Part shown: positions 18,056-26,227 of the stretch, piece by piece
How the letters are laid out: each line of letters starts with the position of its first letter
Numbering within the stretch: the first letter of the stretch is position 1
DNA from: SB25 sp029560875
GTDB taxonomy: Bacteria > Bacteroidota > Bacteroidia > Bacteroidales > Tenuifilaceae
Direction: 5' to 3'
Length of the DNA: 64,000 bases
Assembly (NCBI GenBank): GCA_035388225.1
Contig: DAOOPM010000007.1
Coordinates: 62,001-126,000 of the forward strand
The notes under the pieces: model-generated
Database searches by the model: none
Told to the model about the DNA's origin: nothing
Seen by the model: only the letters and a program-made list of their open reading frames with translations
Program-made: the position numbers and the translations under genes

Positions 18056-18661
18056 ATGGAAAACACAGGCAACCTATATCCGTTCGATTATATTCTAAAA
18101 CTGAGTGAGCAGACTTCGTTAATAGAAGATTATTCAAAGTCCGATAAGATTAAGGCATTGTTAATCTCTGGAATTTACAACCTCGTTCATGAGCATCTGG
18201 CTGTCGATAAAGATTTCTTTGAGATACCAAGAGAGGAATTTCAAATAAATCTTTACAAAACTTTAGAAGAAATAAAAGATGATTTGCCCAAGATATTTTT
18301 CACATATAAAAAACTTATTGATGAGGTTCAGTTATCCGAAATAATGGACTTATATAACGATTCAAAGGAAAATTCTTTAATCGCAAAAAAAACAAACCAA
18401 TATTTGCATGCACTATTGAAAAAAAACAATCAAAAAACATACACTGTAAAAGAAGCTAACACAATTCTTGGTTATAGCCACATGGCAAGTATATACAATC
18501 ATATCCGTAAAAAGAATTTAATGGTTAAAAGGATTAGCCCCCGAAAAACAATCATTAATGAAGACGACTTAGATGAATTTGTCCAAAAAACATATAACAC
18601 TAAACTAGCTGACTATATTAAACTTTCTCAACAAGAAAAAAAAGCATTGCATAAGAACTAA
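18056..18661 (+). CDS. HTH protein, paralogue 1
   Basis: A 201-residue protein, not matched to a named family. Residues 1-125 are predicted helical. From about 128 it has an excisionase/MerR-like winged-helix DNA-binding segment: YTVKEANTILGYSHMASIYN, then a basic wing KNLMVKRISPRKTIINEDDL. It starts 4 bases after the recombinase stop. It is clearly paralogous to the next gene, with a shared C-terminus ending in ALHKN/KLHKN. A role as excisionase or element regulator is inferred from this position. Confidence 0.75.
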   Translation: MENTGNLYPFDYILKLSEQTSLIEDYSKSDKIKALLISGIYNLVHEHLAVDKDFFEIPREEFQINLYKTLEEIKDDLPKIFFTYKKLIDEVQLSEIMDLYNDSKENSLIAKKTNQYLHALLKKNNQKTYTVKEANTILGYSHMASIYNHIRKKNLMVKRISPRKTIINEDDLDEFVQKTYNTKLADYIKLSQQEKKALHKN

Positions 18662-18676
18662 TAAATCATTTTCAAA

Positions 18677-19285
18677 ATGTCAGATATTAATGATAGAAAT
18701 CTAGTTCAATTGATTCTGAAACTAATGGCTCTCAGGTCATATATTCTCGAAAAAAGCAAAATAGACGAGATAAAAAAAACAATTGCATACCAGTTATATA
18801 TGGGCATTGAAGATGATTTGGTTTCTGAAAAAAAACAACTTAATGAAATCACACCGATAGAGGTTGAACTACATACGATTAAAATTTTACAAAATTTAAG
18901 AATGGATTTTGCCAAAACATCCTCAATACTATTAAAACATATCGAAAATATTGATATATCTGACCTAATGAAATACTATGACATGGCGATGGAAAAATCT
19001 GACATTTTCCAAAAAGTAGAAAAATTTGAAAAGGAACTATTTGCAAACAAGCAAGACAAATTCTACAGTGTAAATGAGGCGATAGATATTCTTGGATATT
19101 CTCACAAAGGAAGTATATACAACCATATATTGAAAGGAAACTTGAGGGTAAAGAAAATCAGTGAACGCAAAACAATTATTTATGAAAAGGAATTGGATAA
19201 TTTTATAAGAAAAACTTATAAAAAATCATTAACTGAGTATTCTCATTTATCCAAGGAGGAGAAAAAAAAGTTGCATAAGAACTAA
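18677..19285 (+). CDS. HTH protein, paralogue 2
   Basis: A 202-residue tandem paralogue of the preceding protein, 15 bases downstream. The conserved DNA-binding part reads YSVNEAIDILGYSHKGSIYN followed by KGNLRVKKISERKTIIYEKEL. The N-terminal halves have diverged more than the C-terminal wHTH, as expected if the DNA site is kept while the partner or signal changes. The pair could form a heterodimer. Confidence 0.75.
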   Translation: MSDINDRNLVQLILKLMALRSYILEKSKIDEIKKTIAYQLYMGIEDDLVSEKKQLNEITPIEVELHTIKILQNLRMDFAKTSSILLKHIENIDISDLMKYYDMAMEKSDIFQKVEKFEKELFANKQDKFYSVNEAIDILGYSHKGSIYNHILKGNLRVKKISERKTIIYEKELDNFIRKTYKKSLTEYSHLSKEEKKKLHKN

Positions 19286-19416
19286 CTCTCCTCTCCTCCC
19301 CTCCAAACAAAGTTAAATCATCTTTATTCTTCAAATATCTCTTCTAATTTAACTTTCCTAATACAATTACTAGATTATATATGGAGAAAGCAAGACAATG
19401 CTTACTCCGTTTCATT

Positions 19417-19731
19417 TTATTCATAATACCACATTTCTTCAATCAAATAATTAAGAAGTGACTCTAGTTTTTCACTTAACTTAACTGCATCCCTTGGAGT
19501 ACCTGAAACTTGAATTGAGATGAGGGTTGTATCAGAGAAAGTGTATTCTATGACAGCATCAAGGCCTTCCTTGCAGAGTCGTTGCTGAATTGAATTTTCC
19601 CCAATTCTTTGGCAGCTATAAGTGTAACCGATAAAATTCTCAGGGATGGAAAGTGCCATATTATTCTCTATACTCCCATAAACTGAGCACATTGGAACTT
19701 CATAAGAAAAATTAATTTTTTTTGTTTTCAT
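19417..19731 (-). CDS. Small protein of unknown function
   Basis: A 104-residue orphan protein with no recognised domain: mixed alpha/beta, ending in an acidic, aromatic helix (LIEEMWYYE). It is the last of a run of eight small minus-strand genes (19.4-23.2 kb) typical of element-specific cargo. It converges with the paralogous HTH genes. Confidence 0.6.
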   Translation of the reverse strand: MKTKKINFSYEVPMCSVYGSIENNMALSIPENFIGYTYSCQRIGENSIQQRLCKEGLDAVIEYTFSDTTLISIQVSGTPRDAVKLSEKLESLLNYLIEEMWYYE

Positions 19732-19804
19732 GGTGATTTTATTTAAGGTTTTTCTAATTGTTTATTTTAATAAATAAAAGATAAAGTCTCATAATAGTTG
19801 CTTC

Positions 19805-20170
19805 TTAGATTAATATTATTTGCTCATCAATTAAATTCTTGGAGTACTTACCAATTTGGAACATATAATCGGATAGTCTAGGTGTAAATTTGCCCTTAAT
19901 GTTCGGGTTTCTAAGCCTATACTTTAACTTGAAGATAAACAGCAAATCACCATCCTCCAAGAATGTTTCATTACGGTTTAAGGGAATATGCTCACCCAGT
20001 AATTCTGTTAGGTACATTACATTATCCTCATAGCCGATAGAGGATATGAAGTCTTGTTTATACTTTTTCCATTGTGTTACAAATTCTTCTTGTGTTACCT
20101 CCTTAACAAAGTAGTAACCATCAATTGGCATCATTGCCGAGTTCATTAGTATTTTTCTCATAGGTTTCAA
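19805..20170 (-). CDS. Small protein of unknown function
   Basis: A 121-residue protein, not recognised. It has a basic mid-section (FKLKYRLRNPNIKGKF) and a hydrophobic C-terminus. The start ATG lies 1 base after the stop of the 274-residue gene upstream, so the two are surely co-transcribed, under the repeated promoter at about 21.2 kb. Confidence 0.6.
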   Translation of the reverse strand: MKPMRKILMNSAMMPIDGYYFVKEVTQEEFVTQWKKYKQDFISSIGYEDNVMYLTELLGEHIPLNRNETFLEDGDLLFIFKLKYRLRNPNIKGKFTPRLSDYMFQIGKYSKNLIDEQIILI

Positions 20171-20171
20171 A

Positions 20172-20996
20172 TTATTTTAAATATTCATACTCAACATTCT
20201 CAAACTGGCGAAATTGCTTATTTTGGCCATTTATATTAACTGTTATACATCTATCGCTTTTTTTTACTAGAAAGCCTTCTATAGTTTCGTATCCATCAAA
20301 TTCAAAAGTTCCATGGCTTCGCTTCCAACAGTTATGCAAGAATTTAACCTTTAATTTGCCCTCTTTCATTAACCTTTCCCGCTTTTTTTCTAATTTTTGC
20401 TCTTTCTCCCTCTCTTTCTCTCTAAGTATTTGTAATTTATCATCTTTAATGCTTTGAAGGTTGTCTAGTATACTAGTAATTTCATCAAAAACAGTATCAT
20501 CCCCAATGTAATTGCCATTATCATCGCTAAATTCCTCATATTCTTTTTGGAATTTTTTAATATAATCCAACAATTCAATTTTAGAATAGTCTTTTTTGGG
20601 TAGCTTCTTCTCAGTTACATTCTCGATTCTTTGCTTTAAATAGTAAAGATTGATTCTATCTTCATTCTTTTTTACATAATCATCAATCATACTGTATTTT
20701 TCATTGATTTCATTGAGTTTTATAACTCTTTTTAGTTGGTTAATCTCTCTTTCGATAGTATCATGTCTCTTCATATTTATTATATTCATAACTGGATAGT
20801 CAATTGGCTTATTTTCCTGATTATACAACCGATATGCAATATATTTTAAATGCTTCTCAGTGAAATAACTAGGTATTTCTATATTAGAAAAATATAAAGC
20901 ATCAGTGTTTTTTTCGTGACATATATAAGCCTTTCTATCACTTGAATATCTTGGCACTACCAAGTATTTTTCATTTGTTTTTTGTTTGTTTTCCAT
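20172..20996 (-). CDS. Coiled-coil protein of unknown function
   Basis: A 274-residue protein. The N-terminal 100 residues are mixed. A long Glu/Lys coiled coil runs about 100-215 (REKEREKEQKLEKKRERL), and a short beta-rich tail follows with the motif SDRCITVNINGQNKQF. No enzyme motif is seen. It is the first gene of a two-gene unit whose promoter and leader are duplicated upstream of the gene ending at 22365. Confidence 0.6.
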   Translation of the reverse strand: MENKQKTNEKYLVVPRYSSDRKAYICHEKNTDALYFSNIEIPSYFTEKHLKYIAYRLYNQENKPIDYPVMNIINMKRHDTIEREINQLKRVIKLNEINEKYSMIDDYVKKNEDRINLYYLKQRIENVTEKKLPKKDYSKIELLDYIKKFQKEYEEFSDDNGNYIGDDTVFDEITSILDNLQSIKDDKLQILREKEREKEQKLEKKRERLMKEGKLKVKFLHNCWKRSHGTFEFDGYETIEGFLVKKSDRCITVNINGQNKQFRQFENVEYEYLK

Positions 20997-21004
20997 AAGT
21001 TATA

Positions 21005-21056
21005 TTTTAAAAAGTTAATACTATTTATATTTCAATATTTTCAAAAAGTTGATTTT
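21005..21056 (-). repeat. Leader repeat, copy A
   Basis: This 52-base block just upstream of the gene starting at 20996 is near-identical to 22743-22794. A 28-base core (21015-21042) is identical, then one mismatch and 13 more identical bases. It lies in the predicted 5' leader of the transcript, 10-60 bases before the ATG. Confidence 0.65.
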
Positions 21057-21180
21057 TTCACGTCATCTTAGAGATAATTTTACTCACGGAACTTAAATCA
21101 AGTAGAGTTTGTGTTTGGGTATATTCTCATATGTATTTATTATTTATAAAACAAATATTACAGCGTATTAACAAGTGTAA

Positions 21181-21211
21181 ATTGTATAACGAAAATTACA
21201 TTTGAGGCAAA
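21181..21211 (-). promoter_or_regulatory. Candidate promoter A (TTTG-N19-TATACAAT)
   Basis: On the minus strand, TTTG (21211-21208), a 19-base spacer and TATACAAT (21188-21181) match the Bacteroidota -33/-7 spacing. The -7 box is only a half match (TA conserved). The identical arrangement recurs at 22870-22900, also directly after a stop codon. It would drive the gene starting at 20996 with a leader of about 175 bases. Confidence 0.45.
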
Positions 21212-21222
21212 AAAAAGATTTT

Positions 21223-21711
21223 TTACAATAAGATTTTACCTTTAAAAATCGAAACCAGTAAATTTTTGTAAACCTTTTTTAATTTATTCAAATTGAGATT
21301 CCATTCTATTCGGAATCCATCTCCTCCAAAAAGTCTATTACATATTGAGTCATCAAAAAAAATAAGTCTAACATCTTGACTTTTCTCATCTATCTCCACC
21401 GACAACCTGTTTGCATACAAATAACTTTCTAAATATTCATTGATGCTTTCATATGTCGAAGAAATGCCTTTTATCGTATTGGCCTTGATTTCCTTTACAA
21501 TTTTATTAAACTCTTTCATATTGTTGTTTATATATGAATCTTTTGCAAGTAACAAATGTAAAGTTGTCTGCTTATGCGCCTTAATAGATTTTGTTACCAA
21601 AAATATTTCATCAGAATTCAGGGTTTCATTGCAATTGTACTGAATGTCTTCCAAACTTTCAAAAGGATAATTGGCTTGGAATTGATTGAATTTAATTTCA
21701 AATTTTTTCAT
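21223..21711 (-). CDS. Small protein of unknown function
   Basis: A 162-residue orphan, mostly helical with a central Lys/Asn-rich region. It has no motif I recognise. It is one of the element's small minus-strand genes, 42 bases downstream of its neighbour at 21754. Its stop codon is followed at once by candidate promoter A. Confidence 0.55.
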   Translation of the reverse strand: MKKFEIKFNQFQANYPFESLEDIQYNCNETLNSDEIFLVTKSIKAHKQTTLHLLLAKDSYINNNMKEFNKIVKEIKANTIKGISSTYESINEYLESYLYANRLSVEIDEKSQDVRLIFFDDSICNRLFGGDGFRIEWNLNLNKLKKVYKNLLVSIFKGKILL

Positions 21712-21753
21712 GTTTTATAAATTTTAATTGTTAGTAAATTATTTATTTATTGA

Positions 21754-22074
21754 TTAATTATTATCACTAAAAATTATATTGAGTTTCTTTAGACGAATTG
21801 CTTTTAATGAGAATTTCCTCTCCAAATCATGAATAAGATAACATTTCATAGGTGCTGCGCAGGCATAGTGTGGATTCTTCAATTGGATAAACCGTACTTT
21901 TTCCTCTATTAGTTTCTTCTTTGGAATGTTATACTTTTCTTTAATTGATGAATAAGTCATTGTATATCCTGCAATTCTATGACTATAAAGAAAATCTATC
22001 GCTTCATCATATTGAAGATTATCCAATAGAGCATCTAGTGTTGTTTTATATTTTTCTCTCGTTTCTTGTTTCAT
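21754..22074 (-). CDS. Small protein of unknown function
   Basis: A 106-residue protein, rich in Lys/Arg, whose N-terminal half could form a helix-turn-helix (YTMTYSSIKEKYNIPKKKLI). DNA binding is possible but uncertain. It is 18 bases downstream of the 85-residue gene, within the same minus-strand run. Confidence 0.55.
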   Translation of the reverse strand: MKQETREKYKTTLDALLDNLQYDEAIDFLYSHRIAGYTMTYSSIKEKYNIPKKKLIEEKVRFIQLKNPHYACAAPMKCYLIHDLERKFSLKAIRLKKLNIIFSDNN

Positions 22075-22092
22075 AGTATTGTCCTTAGATTA

Positions 22093-22350
22093 TTATTGAT
22101 TATAATATAATTCAAGTGAAGTGAACAAGATAATTTTAAAGACATCTTCACTTACATTATTGATTATAATATTTTCATATTTATTGGGCTGTTCCAACTT
22201 AAATGGAGTATTTTTTATATAACATTCTACCGCTCCATTTTTTTTTGTAATGGATAGATTTTCAATTCTTTTAGACAGAATTGAATAAAACTTTTTTTGA
22301 TTGTATGAATCAATTTTTAAACTAATTTGATTATAAGTTCCCATACTCAT
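22093..22350 (-). CDS. Small protein of unknown function
   Basis: An 85-residue orphan, compact alpha/beta pattern, no motif recognised. It lies 14 bases downstream of the 122-residue gene and so is probably in the unit driven by candidate promoter B. Confidence 0.5.
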   Translation of the reverse strand: MSMGTYNQISLKIDSYNQKKFYSILSKRIENLSITKKNGAVECYIKNTPFKLEQPNKYENIIINNVSEDVFKIILFTSLELYYNQ

Positions 22351-22364
22351 TTTATTTTTAATGA

Positions 22365-22733
22365 TTAAAAGAAAACAACCTTATCAAAACCCATATTCTT
22401 ATAGTGAAGAATGACCTTGCCTTTGCTACTGTCTTCGCAGTGAACATTCACGATATCATTTTCAATATGAGTTTTGATTTTTTTTAGCGAGATGGAATGA
22501 GTACTCCCTTTTCTCAGCCATTTAGAATTGTTTAAATCATGCAATAGCACCCCAAGTACTTCTTCTTTATCTGCTTTGATATTTAGAACTTTAGACCAGC
22601 ACCATTCTCCATCTATAAGTGATTGGACAGCCCAGTCTTTTTTTACATGCTTTGCGAATCTTTGATACCATAAGGTTGCTTGTTCTTGTGAATAACCGCT
22701 ATTTGTTAGCGAAACATTGCTTTGTGATTTCAT
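22365..22733 (-). CDS. Small protein of unknown function
   Basis: A 122-residue protein, not recognised. The N-terminal third is Ser/Gln-rich with YSQEQATLWYQRFAKHVKK, then a Trp-containing beta-rich body. It is the first gene behind candidate promoter B and leader repeat B, the same regulatory module as upstream of the gene starting at 20996. Confidence 0.6.
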   Translation of the reverse strand: MKSQSNVSLTNSGYSQEQATLWYQRFAKHVKKDWAVQSLIDGEWCWSKVLNIKADKEEVLGVLLHDLNNSKWLRKGSTHSISLKKIKTHIENDIVNVHCEDSSKGKVILHYKNMGFDKVVFF

Positions 22734-22742
22734 AAGTTCAAA

Positions 22743-22794
22743 TTTTAAAGTGTTAATACTATTTATATTTCAATATTTTCTAAAAGTTGATTTT
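22743..22794 (-). repeat. Leader repeat, copy B
   Basis: This is the second copy of the 52-base leader block (see 21005-21056), again ending about 10 bases before the ATG of a downstream gene. The two proteins behind the repeats are not similar to each other, so the repeat was conserved or copied for regulation. Confidence 0.65.
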
Positions 22795-22869
22795 ATTTTA
22801 CTCTCCCAAACATGATGTGTTTTTAATATTACACGCAAAATATAAATTACTTAGTATTGCGAAAATTAT

Positions 22870-22900
22870 ATTGTATAACAGATATTACACTTTGAACAAA
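22870..22900 (-). promoter_or_regulatory. Candidate promoter B (TTTG-N19-TATACAAT)
   Basis: The layout matches promoter A: TTTG at 22900-22897, 19 bases, TATACAAT at 22877-22870 on the minus strand. It begins just after the stop of the gene at 22916 and would transcribe the gene starting at 22733 with a leader of about 130 bases. Confidence 0.45.
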
Positions 22901-22915
22901 AAAAAGAGTTATCTC

Positions 22916-23230
22916 CTATGTATTAAGGAATTTGTTTAACTCGTCTAGCTTATCATCTGCTATGCTATCTAACTTCGCTGAATTAAGGATACTTTCAATT
23001 TTCATCCTCCTAATTTCTTTTTTTAACCTTTCATCAACTTCAGTTGCATCAATAAAAACTACACCATTTAATTTTAGCACATGGTTATCAGGTAGTACCT
23101 TTCTTGCAACCATTTGATATGCTGTAGGTGTTTTAATTTTTGTAAGTTTAATAAAATCAACCATCATATAGTAGTGCTTACCCTCTATAGTAATCCTATT
23201 CTGCTTATAAATATCTCTTTCGTTATCCAT
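22916..23230 (-). CDS. Small putative DNA-binding protein
   Basis: A 104-residue protein with an excisionase/MerR-like winged-helix look. VDFIKLTKIKTPTAYQMVAR could be the helix-turn-helix and KLNGVVFIDATEVDERL the wing plus following helix. A basic helix and an acidic tail follow. It is divergent from the TPR gene beginning near 23.4 kb and could regulate it through the palindrome at 23337-23362. Confidence 0.6.
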   Translation of the reverse strand: MDNERDIYKQNRITIEGKHYYMMVDFIKLTKIKTPTAYQMVARKVLPDNHVLKLNGVVFIDATEVDERLKKEIRRMKIESILNSAKLDSIADDKLDELNKFLNT

Positions 23231-23336
23231 ATCTCAACTTTGATTTCTCTGCAAAGGTATAATAGATATTTCAATAAAAAAAGAAAAATACATATTTTTT
23301 TTAAAAAAAATATAACAAATTAATAATCAATAATAT

Positions 23337-23362
23337 AAAATGTATAATACATTATACATTTT
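23337..23362. promoter_or_regulatory. Perfect 12-bp inverted repeat, candidate operator
   Basis: AAAATGTATAAT, two bases, then ATTATACATTTT: perfect arms. It sits 22 bases upstream of a -7-like box and between a putative DNA-binding protein gene and a TPR-like gene. An in-frame ATG at 23340 lies inside it, one reason to reject that start. Confidence 0.6.
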
Positions 23363-23383
23363 ATTAAGAGTTAGAATTTATTC

Positions 23384-23391
23384 TATTTTTG
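23384..23391 (+). promoter_or_regulatory. Candidate -7 box for the TPR-like gene
   Basis: TATTTTTG is an exact TAnnTTTG match, 30 bases before the chosen ATG at 23421. The -33 position is only TTTA-like. The upstream palindrome would cover the -33 region and could block RNA polymerase. Confidence 0.45.
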
Positions 23392-23420
23392 TTAAAGGTT
23401 ATGTTATGTTTAAAAAAAAT

Positions 23421-24365
23421 ATGAAAGATATACTAGGAGTTCACCTTGATGAAATCACAAGTGATATTTCAGATTACCTATTTGAAAGTATTGATTTTAT
23501 TAAAGAAAATAGTCTTTTTGACTCTTATAACCAACCAGCACTAGATATAATATTTGGTACTGGAGATAAGATTGATAGGCTAAATTCGCTACTAAACAAC
23601 AGGATATTCTTGTCAAATCCTAGGCAGGATTTGGTAATTTTAGCAAAACTCCTAGTCGGATTTCATCTTGACAAAAAATATTTAGTTGAAAATGCCCTTC
23701 AAGATTTAATGAACTGTCAAATAGCCCCTAGATTGGCTTTGAAAATTGACCTCCTGATAAAATTATCAAAGGTTTTGTATTTGAATCAAAATGATTATTT
23801 CGTTGCTAACCTTGAAAGTTTAATGAGTGTATTGCCTCAAGATATACAGCCAGCAAAAATTGTCGAAAAGTATTACCTCCTTCATGGTAGAGGTATTAGG
23901 GCAAAAGTAAACCTTATAGAAATGATAGAACATATTGTAAGGTACCGTGATGATAATTTAGAATGCTTACTCCTCATTGGTAATATGTTCAAAAAAAGAA
24001 ATTCCATTGATATAGCGATTGATGTTTACTTAAAATGCATCACCATTTGCCAAAACAAATCTCTTTTCACAGAGTTAAGCCAAATTTGTCTCGACATTAG
24101 TCGGTGTTACTTACAGCTAAAAAACCCAGAGAAAGCAGTTGATTACAGTAGTATTTCCATAAAACTATTCGAAAAATACAATGCAGATTTAGATAAAACC
24201 ATATTTCTTCATAAGGCCTACTCCATCAGATGTGAAGCACATCTTCTTCAAAATAATCTTGAATTAGCGTTGAAAGATATTAATCTCGCAATTGATTTTT
24301 ATAGAGATAATCGCTCTATTGCTCTCCGTGAGTCAATTGTTTGTCTTTTAAAAGATTTGGAATAG
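23421..24365 (+). CDS. TPR-like helical-repeat protein, paralogue 1
   Basis: A 314-residue protein of repeated amphipathic helices. The C-terminal part (about 175-300) fits tetratricopeptide repeats, for example AIDVYLKCITICQ, KAVDYSSISIKLFEKYNAD and ALKDINLAIDF. I place the start at 23421 because its paralogue downstream begins MINEILG and this one MKDILG, and because earlier ATGs overlap an operator-like palindrome and promoter box. ATG at 23406 is the alternative. It is a likely protein-protein interaction module; no catalytic motif is visible. Confidence 0.7.
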   Translation: MKDILGVHLDEITSDISDYLFESIDFIKENSLFDSYNQPALDIIFGTGDKIDRLNSLLNNRIFLSNPRQDLVILAKLLVGFHLDKKYLVENALQDLMNCQIAPRLALKIDLLIKLSKVLYLNQNDYFVANLESLMSVLPQDIQPAKIVEKYYLLHGRGIRAKVNLIEMIEHIVRYRDDNLECLLLIGNMFKKRNSIDIAIDVYLKCITICQNKSLFTELSQICLDISRCYLQLKNPEKAVDYSSISIKLFEKYNADLDKTIFLHKAYSIRCEAHLLQNNLELALKDINLAIDFYRDNRSIALRESIVCLLKDLE

Positions 24366-24477
24366 ACTTAACAAAAATAGTTTACCACTACCTATCATGT
24401 TTTTTAAGACTAACCTATTATAAGTCTTTTCATTTAATTTTTTTTATGGGTAATTCCTTCTGAACTTTGTAAAAAAA

Positions 24478-25431
24478 ATGATAAATGAAATCCTTGGGAA
24501 GAACTATGACGAAACATTAGAGGCTATATATCAATACCTCCTGAACAATTCATCCAAATTCAGAGACCACTCACTCTTCAAAGCAGTTCAGATTAACTGT
24601 ATCAATGCTTCATCAACAGATTTGGCATCAAACGAATTTATTCTTCAGTCAGAAAATCTTAAAGATAAGTTGTTAAAAAGTGATGAGAGGAGTGATTTGA
24701 AATATCTTTCAATCCTTCTGGTGGATTTAAACAACGAGAATTGGCAGGAGGCTGCATATACACTATGGGATAAGTTAGACTATGGTAGTCTTGATAAAGA
24801 ATTTCTTGATAAAATAGAATTACTCAGAAGATTAGTACGACTCGTTTATTTACACATCGATGACAAACTTATTCCAACATTGCATCGCTTAATGGAAATT
24901 TTACCCCAGGATATTTCTCCATCCAAAATCCTATGGGAGTTCTTCGATATGGATTCTGACCCACTAAATTATAGTGAACAGTTAATTAGCATGGCCAATG
25001 TAATTCTAGAGTATAGACCCGATGACCCTGAAACAAATTACTTCCTTGGTTTTATATTATATATAATGGAAGACTTTCAAAGTTCAATGAAACACTATAA
25101 GTCCTCGTTGAACCTGTGCTATACCAAATCAGAATTGTACGGCAATATCGGCTTATTGTTAGGCAGAATAGGCTATTGTCATCTATCCCTTGGAGAATAT
25201 AGTGATGCTATTAACTGTGCCAGTATTGCTATAGTTAAGTATGAAGAGCTCCGAAGCCAAGACAATTCTGATAAAATGTTTTACCCAATGGCTTATACTC
25301 TGAGGGCAAGAGCATATATAGAACAAGGGAGATATGAACTTGCCAAGGATGATATTCTGTTAGGATTAGAATATGATTCAGATAATGAAGATTTAAACGA
25401 GTTACTGCAAGAAATCAATGGAGTTCTTTAA
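24478..25431 (+). CDS. TPR-like helical-repeat protein, paralogue 2
   Basis: A 317-residue paralogue of the preceding gene. Shared landmarks are the M..EILG start, the central (S/E)(V/I)LPQDI(Q/S)P(A/S)KI block, and C-terminal TPRs (YFLGFILYIMEDFQSSMKHY, ELAKDDILLGLEYDSDNEDL). The 112-base gap between the paralogues holds no further gene. Its function is unknown, probably scaffolding or sensing within the element. Confidence 0.7.
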   Translation: MINEILGKNYDETLEAIYQYLLNNSSKFRDHSLFKAVQINCINASSTDLASNEFILQSENLKDKLLKSDERSDLKYLSILLVDLNNENWQEAAYTLWDKLDYGSLDKEFLDKIELLRRLVRLVYLHIDDKLIPTLHRLMEILPQDISPSKILWEFFDMDSDPLNYSEQLISMANVILEYRPDDPETNYFLGFILYIMEDFQSSMKHYKSSLNLCYTKSELYGNIGLLLGRIGYCHLSLGEYSDAINCASIAIVKYEELRSQDNSDKMFYPMAYTLRARAYIEQGRYELAKDDILLGLEYDSDNEDLNELLQEINGVL

Positions 25432-25534
25432 GATTTAACATAATCCTTAACCTATGGGATATATATAGATTGCTTCTAGAATTGACTAGATGAATCGCTG
25501 TCACTAGCTAATTAGATTAATATTTTGATTAAAT

Positions 25535-25933
25535 ATGCCTCAAATTCAATATACCTTTAGGAATGTCGACATCTTCAAATTAATCGCTGAATGCGAACCA
25601 GAGCTTGCACTGCACCTTATCGAACAAAAGCTAAAAGTTGAAGAAGATGTAGAGGAGCAGTGTTGGTTATACATCTACCAAGCGTGGATATATTATTCAC
25701 AGTATCAATATTACCCATTATCCCACAATGCTGTTAACCAAGTACTGAGAAACCGAGATATACTAAGCAATGGAATTATCGTGGAAGCTTACCTAATACG
25801 TGCCCTTGTTCACATCAAGCAAAACAAGTTACTATACGCATACGATTCAGTGGAGATATGCCTAGAACTAGACCCAAGTAATAATTCTGCAATAAAACTG
25901 CATGAACTAATTATCCTTTTATTGAGGAAGTAA
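25535..25933 (+). CDS. Small TPR-like protein
   Basis: A 132-residue helical protein with two or three TPR-like units, the last being LLYAYDSVEICLELDPSNNSA. It resembles a shortened version of the C-terminal part of the two larger paralogues upstream. It lies 103 bases downstream of the second paralogue on the same strand and 27 bases before the next small gene. Confidence 0.65.
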   Translation: MPQIQYTFRNVDIFKLIAECEPELALHLIEQKLKVEEDVEEQCWLYIYQAWIYYSQYQYYPLSHNAVNQVLRNRDILSNGIIVEAYLIRALVHIKQNKLLYAYDSVEICLELDPSNNSAIKLHELIILLLRK

Positions 25934-25960
25934 ATTTTATATATAAGGTAAAAATTAAAA

Positions 25961-26215
25961 GTGCAGCAGCCTATTTACATAATAATATTCAATGGTCATA
26001 AGTACATCGACTTTAACACTATCCTGTATCTTTTAAGTAGTTTAGATAAAGATAATAGGTCAACCTTATGGAGATATCTGAAAAACAATAGAAGAATAAA
26101 GTCGGCCAAGATTAAAAATCAGAAAATCTACCTTATTGATGACCTGCTGAGTGATAGTTTTCTGATAGGAAAAATGCAGAACATACAAGCATTAGCTAAT
26201 GCGTTAGAGGACTAG
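25961..26215 (+). CDS. Small putative DNA-binding protein (GTG start)
   Basis: An 84-residue protein starting with GTG. The central FNTILYLLSSLDKDNRSTLW and RIKSAKIKNQKIYLIDDLL fit an excisionase-like helix-turn-helix and wing. It ends the TPR-like gene series and converges, with a 12-base gap, on the polymerase-like gene. A regulatory or excision role is guesswork. Confidence 0.5.
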   Translation: MQQPIYIIIFNGHKYIDFNTILYLLSSLDKDNRSTLWRYLKNNRRIKSAKIKNQKIYLIDDLLSDSFLIGKMQNIQALANALED

Positions 26216-26227
26216 TAGTATAAAATG

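Noticed and set aside
21005..21056. Promoter inside the leader repeat
   Set aside because: The TTTG-like element in copy A is lost in copy B by the single mismatch and no TAnnTTTG follows, so the block is better seen as a leader element.
23340..23420. ATG at 23340 as start of the first TPR-like gene
   Set aside because: It lies inside a perfect palindrome and upstream of a -7-like box, and the extra residues have no counterpart in the paralogue at 24478.
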